From NCBI GenBank assembly GCA_030065125.1, contig JASJDM010000027.1, positions 1-64,000 on the forward strand: a stretch of 64,000 nucleotides of DNA, given 5' to 3'. Of the stretch, positions 36,031 through 43,716 are shown one piece after another; the stretch's first letter is position 1, and the number at the start of each line of letters is the position of its first letter. The position numbers were made by a program, and so were the translations under genes. The notes beneath the pieces were generated by a model that did not search any database, had not been told where the DNA came from, and worked only from the letters and a program-made list of their open reading frames with translations. Origin of the DNA: Lysobacterales bacterium (GTDB lineage Bacteria; Pseudomonadota; Gammaproteobacteria; Xanthomonadales; SZUA-38).

Positions 36031-38508
36031 TTATTCGAGCATGGTGCGCAGCGCCGTGCGGGCCTGGTCGAAGCGGGCCTGCAGCCGCGGCGTCTCTACG
36101 TCACCGTAGGCCTCCCGGGCCCGCTGTTCTGCGGCATCGATGGCCCGAATCAGGTCGCTGGCGGCCTTGCCCCGAGCTGACCGCTCGGTACTTCCCCTGG
36201 CGCCGATCCATACCGGTGAACTGTGGGCAAAAGGCCTGGCGTGCATGGTTGGCCATGCGTCTTCCACCCGCTTTGAGGAATAGGCACGCGCCGCGACCCA
36301 GCCGCCGTCGGGCAGTTCAATACTGCCGTCGTAGCTGCGCGTGGCGCCGGCCCTGATACCGTCAAGCCGATCGACCACGGTGCCGTTGACCACCAGCTCC
36401 AGTACTTCGACGTCGGTTGTGCCCGCCAGCGTCGCCCGCCATTGCTGCATGCCCGACTGGACGACACCGCCGGGTTGAATACGGTCTCCGACCTCGAACA
36501 GCAGGGCAGGGCCCGTGGTGACAAAGCCACGGCCCGCCATGGCTGCCTCCAGGACGGTCGGGGATGTCATTTCCTCGCCGTCCAGGCGCAGGTAATTTCG
36601 ACCCGTGCCTACGGCAGGTGTGCGGTGAAAATCGACCCAGGCGTCGGTGCCGGACATGGCCGCCACCGGACGGCCGATATTGAGCAGGCGATACCACAGT
36701 TCGGAGGTTCCGAGCGGGCTGGTCCAGGCGCACACCAGTTCCAGGCCCAAACCTTCAGAGAGCACCGCATCGGAAACCAGCTCCAATGGAATGCCTTCCA
36801 CCTGTTCCCCCTGGAACGGTCCTGCATCGTCCACCACCGGGTGGACATAGGTGGCGATTGCACCGACGGATTCGGCGAAGGCGATCACGTCTCCATTGGT
36901 CAGGTCCGGGTTACCCAGTGTCGGGTTGTACGGACCGAAGAACCAGGGGGCAAAGGGCTGTCTGCCGGCGCCGGACAGCCCGACGTGGCCGTGGAAATGG
37001 GAACGGACCTCCTGGCCCTGGGTAACGATGCGCCCGTCGCCGGGTGTTTCGACACCGAGCAGTGGCGCGTCGATGCGCCGCTGCCAGCGGTTCCATGACA
37101 TAGGCCCAAGCACATCGAGATTCTCACCGGCCATAACGCGCAGGGCGTCCTGGTGGGTGGCGCGATGATGGCCGTCACCGTTGAGATGGACATGGTGGTC
37201 GGCCGAGACATATCCGGCAGACCTTGCATCCCAGATTGTCCGGGAGACGACACCGACCTCAGCCAGGCCATTGCTGCGTACACGAACTGTCTCCTCAACG
37301 ACGGTTGCCATGGGGCCGCGCGCGGCGAGGACGCGGTAACGACCGGCGGGCAGGGTGAACTCCGACTGGCCCTGCACGTAGAAGTAATGGCGCCCGGTCT
37401 GGGAGTCGAAGTAGGTCGCGTCCTCATGAGAGGCCACCGGGTGGCCATCCAGCTGCGTTATGGACACCCTTGCCGTGACTGCCGTCCCTGACGCATCGGT
37501 GATCGCCACTGACAGCGTCCCGGTTGCGCCGCCGTACTCCCATTGGCTGATGTCCACGGGCGTTGGTGTGCCGCCATGGGTCGGGATCCGCATCAGCCTG
37601 AACTGGCGTGATTCTCCAAGCTCAGTGAAATACACGTGGTCTCCGTCGGCGCTGAACGCCGGCGTCAATGCATACGGGCTGCCATGGGTGAGGCGGTGCT
37701 TCACCCGGGTATCCTCCAGGTCCAGGGTCCAGAGGTGGTAGTCGTTATCGATGGGAGCGCTGTAGACGATGAGCCGCTGGTTCGGGTGGCTGTCCCCGGT
37801 CAGGTGGTAGGTGAGCGTTTCGCCGTGGATGATCTCATCGCTGCCCGCGATAAAGTCCCGCTCCCGCAGGACGCGATGTGCGCCGTTTCCGTGCAGATAA
37901 ACAATGCCGGTCCCCCCTGCCAGCCGCCGGGCGTTGCGTTCTACCTGGGGCAGGTCGGTAAGCCGGGTGTCGAGCCCTGACGCGAGGTGTCGGCGCCACA
38001 GACTCAGTACGTCTCCAGCACCTGATGTGTAGTAGAGGGACTCTCCGTCAGACGAGAACTCCGGATCCAGTTCGATAGTCGGGGTATCGATGACCGTTTC
38101 GCTGCGGCCGCCCATTTCCATGATGACGATCGCAGTGTCGCGGCCGCTGTCGCGAACAAAGGCCAGCCGGCTACCGTCCGGCGACCACCGCGGCCGGGCG
38201 TCCATGCCCGGTCCGTCGGTCAGGCGTTCCGCAATTCCCGTTTCAAGGTCGAGCAGCCACAGCCAGCCCTGGGCGGCGAATGCCAGGTGCCGCCCGTCCG
38301 GCGCCGGCGCCGGGTCCGTGGGGCCGTGGGCCAACACCGGCAGCTCGTGCTGTTCCAGGTAAACGTGGTGATTGAAATCGGACAGCTTGGCGTAGCGGTT
38401 CTCCCATTGAGCGGACGCCGGTCCGGCCATGGCAAAACTGACAGTTATTGCTGCAAGAAATTGAAATTGCGCTGTGGCATCAACGCAGGTTGTTCGACCT
38501 GAGCCCAT
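36031..38508 (-). CDS. secreted beta-propeller / CehA-McbA-type metallohydrolase fusion
   Basis: An 825-residue exported protein. After the signal peptide (FLAAITVSFAMAGPASAQ) comes a TolB/PD40-like propeller at about 50-310 (RWSPDGSRLAF, EFSSDGESLYY, AFSADGDHVYF). A linker domain precedes a PHP-like metallohydrolase of the CehA/McbA family, with SADHHVHLNGDGHHRATHQD and further His/Asp (YVHPVVDDAGPF, GTDAWVDFHRTP). CehA is known for carbaryl ester hydrolysis, but the natural substrate here is unknown. ATG at 38508 has GGAGGGAG upstream; a GTG at 38541 is less likely. Divergent from a second propeller-hydrolase gene. Confidence 0.87.
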   Translation of the reverse strand: MGSGRTTCVDATAQFQFLAAITVSFAMAGPASAQWENRYAKLSDFNHHVYLEQHELPVLAHGPTDPAPAPDGRHLAFAAQGWLWLLDLETGIAERLTDGPGMDARPRWSPDGSRLAFVRDSGRDTAIVIMEMGGRSETVIDTPTIELDPEFSSDGESLYYTSGAGDVLSLWRRHLASGLDTRLTDLPQVERNARRLAGGTGIVYLHGNGAHRVLRERDFIAGSDEIIHGETLTYHLTGDSHPNQRLIVYSAPIDNDYHLWTLDLEDTRVKHRLTHGSPYALTPAFSADGDHVYFTELGESRQFRLMRIPTHGGTPTPVDISQWEYGGATGTLSVAITDASGTAVTARVSITQLDGHPVASHEDATYFDSQTGRHYFYVQGQSEFTLPAGRYRVLAARGPMATVVEETVRVRSNGLAEVGVVSRTIWDARSAGYVSADHHVHLNGDGHHRATHQDALRVMAGENLDVLGPMSWNRWQRRIDAPLLGVETPGDGRIVTQGQEVRSHFHGHVGLSGAGRQPFAPWFFGPYNPTLGNPDLTNGDVIAFAESVGAIATYVHPVVDDAGPFQGEQVEGIPLELVSDAVLSEGLGLELVCAWTSPLGTSELWYRLLNIGRPVAAMSGTDAWVDFHRTPAVGTGRNYLRLDGEEMTSPTVLEAAMAGRGFVTTGPALLFEVGDRIQPGGVVQSGMQQWRATLAGTTDVEVLELVVNGTVVDRLDGIRAGATRSYDGSIELPDGGWVAARAYSSKRVEDAWPTMHARPFAHSSPVWIGARGSTERSARGKAASDLIRAIDAAEQRAREAYGDVETPRLQARFDQARTALRTMLE

Positions 38509-38730
38509 GTTTTTCTCCCTCCAGCCCCGGCGGAGCTTCACAGGATCGGGAGCATAGCAACAACCCGTGCGATTTTGGTCTGTTGGTCATTGGTATGAGA
38601 GCACCCTGACGCCGGTAGTATTCCCCCGGCACTCCTAACCCTGGTTGCGACTTGGTTACCCCTCGTGGACAATGGCGCGCCACGAACGGCCTGCCGGGGG
38701 GCGGGCTCAGCAGACTTCCTGGATAGCATT

Positions 38731-41700
38731 ATGAAGCCAATGATCGCCGGCGTGATCGCCGTACTTCTCTCCGCCATGTCCCCACAGTCAGCGCTCGCTG
38801 ACAGCCACGAAACCGAGGAATCCGAAAAGCCCACCTGGGATATCGAGAACCCGCCCGGAGAATGGCAGACCGTGTCCATCGACACCGACAGCACCACCTG
38901 GTCGAATGTCGACGTCAGCCCGGACGGCAAGACCGTGGTGTTCGACATGCTGGGTGATATCTACGCGGTGGACCTGGCCGGTGGTGAGGCCCGGGCGCTG
39001 ACCGCCGGCATTGCCTGGAACATCCAGCCCCGCTTCAGCCCCGACGGCCGCCAGATCGCTTTCGTTTCCGATCGCAAGGGCGGCGACAACCTGTGGGTGA
39101 TGAACGCTGATGGCTCCGATCCCAGGGCGGTGACCAGTGAAAAAAATCAGCTGTTCCACAACCCGGCGTGGACGCCGGATGGCCAGTGGCTGGCGGCGCG
39201 CAAAGGTTACGTTTCGACTCGCAGTATTCCCGCCGGTTCCATCTGGATGACCCACGCCAGCGGCGGCAAGGGATTGGAGGTGGTTGAGCGGTCCCACGGC
39301 GAGCAGAGCCAGAAAAACATTGCGGAACCGGCGTTCTCGCCGGACGGCCGTTACCTCTACTACAGCCAGGACACCACGTCCGGCCAGACCTGGCAGTACA
39401 ACAAGGATTCCACCGGTTCGGTTTTCTCCATCAAGCGGTTGGACCGGGAAAAGGGCGAAACCGTGGTCATGGTGTCTGGGCCGGGCGGCGCGATCCGGCC
39501 AACGCCCTCCCTGGACGGCAAGCAACTGGCCTTCGTGAAACGGCATCCGGACATGACCAGCGCCATCTACGTCAAAGACCTGGATTCCGGCAATGAGCGG
39601 CAGGTGGCGCAGGGGCTTGACCGTGATCTGCAGGAAACCAACGGGACCCATGGCAATACGCCCGCCATTGCCTGGACGCCGGATTCCCAATCCCTGGTTT
39701 ACTGGGCCGGCGGGTATCTGCACCGGGCGGCCCTGGACGGCGGCGAGCCGCGTCGGATCCCGGTCCGGGTCAAGGCCGAGAAGAAGGTTCGCCAGGCCCT
39801 GCGATTCCCGGTGGAGGTTTCCCCGGACAAGTTCGACGTCAAGGCCATACGCTTTGCCAGCTATTCGCCGGATGGTTCCAAGGCCGTATTCCAGGCGCTG
39901 GGATACCTGTATATCCGGGACGTGGCCAGTGGCCGCCAGAAACGATTGACCAGGCAGACCGATCACTTTGAGTTCTGGCCCAGCTTTTCCTCGGACGGCC
40001 GCTCGATTGTCTACACCACCTGGAACGACCAGGAACTGGGCAGCGTGCGCATCCTGTCGGCTCGGGGTGGATCCGGCAAGGTTGTTTCAGAGCAGCCCGG
40101 CCACTACGTGGAGCCCCGGTTTTCCCCCTCAGGTGAGCAGGTGGTCTACCGCAAGTTTTCCGGCGGCTACCTTCTGTCGCCCAAGTGGTCCGGTGAGCCC
40201 GGCCTGTACGTGATGGATCGCGACGGCGACAACTCCCGGAAGATCAGCAGCAGCGGCTTCAACGCCCAGTTCAGCGCTGACGGTTCCCGCATCCTGTATT
40301 CCGCCCAGGAGGACAATACCAAGCTCGTGCTGAAGAGCGTCAACCTGCAGGGCCTGGACGAGCGCACCCATTACAAAGGGTCCAAGGTCACCGAGTTCAG
40401 CGTGTCCCCCGACGGACGCTGGCTGGCCTTTGCCGAACACTACAACGCCTACCTGGCGCCTTTCGCGGCCACTGGCAAATCCGTGGACATCGGCAAGGGC
40501 AGCGACAGCTTTCCGGTACGGCAGGTGGCCAGTCGTTCCGGCGAAGGGCTGCACTGGTCTGGCGACTCGTCCAGCCTGCGGTGGGCCCATGGGGCAACCC
40601 TGTACTCGCGGGATCTGAAAGACGCATTTGCCTTCGTTTCCGGGGCGCCGGAGGAATTACCGGAGCCGCTGGAGTCCGGGCTGGACCTGTCCTTCCAGGC
40701 CGGTAGCGACCGGCCAGATGGCACCATTGCCATCACCGGTGCGCGCATCGTGACCATGCGCGACTCCAACCGCTTCGAGGAAGTGATCCAGAGCGGTACG
40801 GTCCTGGTGGAAGGGCATCGAATTGCCGCCGTAGGCAGCGCCGACCAGGTGGAGATTCCGGAAGGCGCTTTTGTGGTGGACGCATCGGGCCAAACCGTGA
40901 TCCCCGGCCTGGTGGATGCCCACGCCCACGGCGGTATGGCCAGCCTGGAAATCACCCCCCAGCAGAACTGGATGCAGTTCTCCAACCTGGCGTTTGGCGT
41001 GACCACCATCCATGATCCGTCCAACGACACCACCGAGATTTTTTCTCACGCTGAGCTGCAGCGCGCCGGTCAGGTGGTAGGGCCGCGTACCTACTCCACC
41101 GGCACGATTCTTTACGGTGCGCTCATCCCCGGGTACACGGCGGTCGTTGACACCTACGAGGACGCGCTGTTCCACGTGCGTCGGTTGAAGGAGATGGGAG
41201 CCATCTCGGTCAAGAGCTATAACCAGCTGCGCCGGGATTCCCGCCAGATGGTGATCGAAGCCGGTCACCAACTGGGCATCATGGTGGTGCCCGAGGGCGG
41301 CGCCAAGTTCCAGCACAACCTCAACCAGATCGTGGACGGTCATACCGGCCTTGAACATGCGGTACCGGTGGCGCACCTCTACGACGATGTGATCCAGCTC
41401 TGGTCCCAGACCGACGTGTTCTATTCACCCACCTTCGGCGTGGCCTACGGCGGCCTGTCCGGTGAAACCTACTGGTATGACCGAACGCCGGTGTTCGAGA
41501 ACAAGCGGCTGCTGCGCTACTCGCCGAAATCCCAGGTGTTTCCTGCGTCTTTTCGACGAATCACCGCTCCGGACGATCACTACAACCACATCTACGTAGC
41601 GCGGCACGCCAGGACCCTGCGGGAAAAAAATGTTCCTGTCGTGATCGGTGCCCACGGACAGCGGGAAGGCCTGGCCGCCCACTGGGAGATGTGGATGATG

Positions 41701-42042
41701 CACCAGGGCGGATTCACACCCTGGCAGGCCTTGCGCGGCGGCACCATTGACGGCGCCAGGTACCTTGGCCTTGACCAGGATCTGGGTTCCATCGAGGTGG
41801 GCAAACTGGCGGACCTGGTCATCATCGACGGCAACCCGCTGGACGACCTGCGCCAGTCCGAGATGGTGTCCCACACCATGATCAACGGCCGGCTCTACGA
41901 GGCCGCCACCATGAACCAGGTGGGCAACGAAACCAGCACTCGCCAGCCGTTTTTCTTCGAGCTCGAAGGCGGGGACGCGTTTCCCGTTGCCGCGCAGAAG
42001 GCGTTCTTGATGAAGGCGCGGTTGCACGGTTGGAGGCACTAG
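38731..42042 (+). CDS. secreted beta-propeller / amidohydrolase fusion
   Basis: An 1103-residue exported protein: signal peptide (MIAGVIAVLLSAMSPQSALA), a large PD40/TolB-like propeller region to about residue 660 (SPDGKTVVFDM, SPDGRQIAFVSD, SPDGRYLYYSQD, SSDGRSIVYTT), then an imidazolonepropionase/prolidase-like amidohydrolase (about 670-1080). The metal motif is VIPGLVDAHAHGG; later GHTGLEHAVPVAH, VIGAHGQREG and the closing GKLADLVIIDGNPLDDL are typical. The ATG at 38731 removes a non-conserved lead of 22 residues. Substrate unknown; a peptide or dipeptide is plausible. Its TAG stop is followed at once by a hairpin array. Confidence 0.9.
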   Translation: MKPMIAGVIAVLLSAMSPQSALADSHETEESEKPTWDIENPPGEWQTVSIDTDSTTWSNVDVSPDGKTVVFDMLGDIYAVDLAGGEARALTAGIAWNIQPRFSPDGRQIAFVSDRKGGDNLWVMNADGSDPRAVTSEKNQLFHNPAWTPDGQWLAARKGYVSTRSIPAGSIWMTHASGGKGLEVVERSHGEQSQKNIAEPAFSPDGRYLYYSQDTTSGQTWQYNKDSTGSVFSIKRLDREKGETVVMVSGPGGAIRPTPSLDGKQLAFVKRHPDMTSAIYVKDLDSGNERQVAQGLDRDLQETNGTHGNTPAIAWTPDSQSLVYWAGGYLHRAALDGGEPRRIPVRVKAEKKVRQALRFPVEVSPDKFDVKAIRFASYSPDGSKAVFQALGYLYIRDVASGRQKRLTRQTDHFEFWPSFSSDGRSIVYTTWNDQELGSVRILSARGGSGKVVSEQPGHYVEPRFSPSGEQVVYRKFSGGYLLSPKWSGEPGLYVMDRDGDNSRKISSSGFNAQFSADGSRILYSAQEDNTKLVLKSVNLQGLDERTHYKGSKVTEFSVSPDGRWLAFAEHYNAYLAPFAATGKSVDIGKGSDSFPVRQVASRSGEGLHWSGDSSSLRWAHGATLYSRDLKDAFAFVSGAPEELPEPLESGLDLSFQAGSDRPDGTIAITGARIVTMRDSNRFEEVIQSGTVLVEGHRIAAVGSADQVEIPEGAFVVDASGQTVIPGLVDAHAHGGMASLEITPQQNWMQFSNLAFGVTTIHDPSNDTTEIFSHAELQRAGQVVGPRTYSTGTILYGALIPGYTAVVDTYEDALFHVRRLKEMGAISVKSYNQLRRDSRQMVIEAGHQLGIMVVPEGGAKFQHNLNQIVDGHTGLEHAVPVAHLYDDVIQLWSQTDVFYSPTFGVAYGGLSGETYWYDRTPVFENKRLLRYSPKSQVFPASFRRITAPDDHYNHIYVARHARTLREKNVPVVIGAHGQREGLAAHWEMWMMHQGGFTPWQALRGGTIDGARYLGLDQDLGSIEVGKLADLVIIDGNPLDDLRQSEMVSHTMINGRLYEAATMNQVGNETSTRQPFFFELEGGDAFPVAAQKAFLMKARLHGWRH

Positions 42043-42313
42043 GACCGCCTGGACGGCGGTCCGGGGAACGGCTGGCCTTCGGCTGCCTGGGGAACGCTCG
42101 CTACGCGAGCTGGGGAACGACCGCTGGACGCGGTCTGGGAAACGGCCGGCCTTCGGCGGCCTGGGAATCGCAACGAGCTGGGATCGGAGGTGTGCTTCTT
42201 CCCAGCACGCGAAGCGTGCGTTCCCCAGGCCGCGCAGCGGCCGTTCCCCAGCTCGCGTAGCGAGCGTTTCCCAGTGCCCGCAGGGCGCGTTCCCCAACGC
42301 GCGTAGCGCGTTT
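42043..42313. repeat. hairpin-unit array 2, inverted halves
   Basis: Units with constant GGGGAACG/GGGAAACG start at 42063, 42089, 42112, 42137 and 42163. After a short unrelated core (about 42171-42200) the constant appears inverted (CGTTCCCC or CGTTTCCC) at 42219, 42242, 42265 and 42288, with a last partial one at 42309. Stems between them vary (CTCGC/GCGAG, ACCGC/GCGGT, GCCGGCC/GGCGGC, GCACGC/GCGTGC) but remain complementary. The array fills the whole gap between the stops of two convergent genes. Confidence 0.9.
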
Positions 42314-43624
42314 CTAACAAAAAAACGCCCGAGCACTGAACCCCAACTCCCCATCCACAAAATCCCGCTTGATCTGCCGCTGCTGGTCATCCTTGGCCAG
42401 GTTGACGGCGTTGGGGCGGGCCAGTTGGAATCCGTCGGCGTCGGTCAATCGCCAGATGACCGGCTTCAGGTGGTTGCGTCGGGCGCCGGCTACGACGATG
42501 CCGGCTTCCCGGGAGGAAAGCTGGACTGAAGTTCCGGCGGGGTAGATGCCGATGGCGGAGATAAAGGCCTCCACCAGGTCTTTCTGAAACTGCTGGTCGC
42601 GCAGGCTGTAGAGCTCCTTGGTGGCCCGGGACACCGTGATGGGACGGCGATGGGGTCCGGTGGAAATGAGCGCCTCGAATGTGTCGATGATGCGGGCAAT
42701 CCGGGCATACAGGTCGATGTCTTCTCCCGCGACCGCATTGGGATAGCCGGAACCGTTGATGTGCTCATGGTGTTGCGCCACCATTCGCCGGATCACGGGG
42801 TCCACGTCAACGTGTTCATCCAGCAGTTCCAGGCTGAAATTGACGTGTTCCCTGACCACCTCGATTTCCCAGCTCGACAGTTTTTTGGGCTGTCCCAGCA
42901 GTGAGTGGGGCAGCTTGGCCCGGCCCAGGTCGCACAGGGTGGCACCGGTGCCGAGCAGCGCAAGGTCTGATCGCGGCAGTCCCAGCTGGCGGCCCAGGCA
43001 AATGCACCAGATCGCCATGTTGACGCAGTGACGCAAGGTGTAGTTATCCTGCTTGCGTCCGATGGCGAATCCAATGGCGGGGTCGGGATTGCGCAGGATG
43101 CTGGCTACCAGTTCCTTGACTGCCTCGGTAATGGCGCGGAGGTTGATGGATTCTTTCTCGGCAATGGTCTCCATGGCGAATGCCACGGTCGCCTCCAGGT
43201 TCACCACGGCGATGCGCGCGTCCGGTAATTCTTCGGTCACCGACGCCTCGTCCTCGTAGCGAATCACACCGCCGGCGCCGGGCAGGGGCGCACCCTGTTC
43301 GTCCCGTGCGGGGGGCGTCCAGTCATCCATACGCCGCTGGGAGTGGGGTTCGCCGACCACCGGGATGGGACCCGAGACATGGGGGGGAGGTGGACCGGAG
43401 GCAGTCTCCTGGTCCATATCGGTCAGGCTGTCAGACAGGTTCTTGTCGACGTAGACGTAGCGGCAGCAGCGCTGGACTTTCTCAATGTCGGCCACGGATT
43501 CCATCCACATGCCCTGCAGTGTGAATGGCGAGTCTTCCCACGGCCGGTCCAGCCTGGAAACGTACATTCCCAGTTTCAGCTGGCCAACATCGATGCGAAC
43601 TTCTTCTTGGGTTGAGCCCTGCAA
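42314..43624 (-). CDS. HD-GYP domain protein with degenerate HD motif, DUF3391 N-terminus
   Basis: A 436-residue protein. The DUF3391 domain (VGQLKLGMYVSRLDRPWEDS) occupies the first 60 residues, then a variable Pro-rich linker and an HD-GYP domain at about 160-345. HD-GYP proteins degrade cyclic di-GMP. Here the HD pair reads CD (ATLCDLGRAKLP instead of LLHDIGK-like), while VREH, HHEHINGSGYP and the GYP remain, so metal binding and activity are doubtful and a sensor role is possible. The TTG start at 43624 lacks a strong ribosome site but no better one is in frame. The stop touches hairpin array 2. Confidence 0.85.
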   Translation of the reverse strand: MQGSTQEEVRIDVGQLKLGMYVSRLDRPWEDSPFTLQGMWMESVADIEKVQRCCRYVYVDKNLSDSLTDMDQETASGPPPPHVSGPIPVVGEPHSQRRMDDWTPPARDEQGAPLPGAGGVIRYEDEASVTEELPDARIAVVNLEATVAFAMETIAEKESINLRAITEAVKELVASILRNPDPAIGFAIGRKQDNYTLRHCVNMAIWCICLGRQLGLPRSDLALLGTGATLCDLGRAKLPHSLLGQPKKLSSWEIEVVREHVNFSLELLDEHVDVDPVIRRMVAQHHEHINGSGYPNAVAGEDIDLYARIARIIDTFEALISTGPHRRPITVSRATKELYSLRDQQFQKDLVEAFISAIGIYPAGTSVQLSSREAGIVVAGARRNHLKPVIWRLTDADGFQLARPNAVNLAKDDQQRQIKRDFVDGELGFSARAFFC

Positions 43625-43716
43625 CGCCGCTGATGGTCCCTCTTATACGACGCCTATTAAATCATAATCCCGCCAAGAGAGTTCAGTCACTTAGCGGCAC
43701 ATGCGAAGAAGATTCT

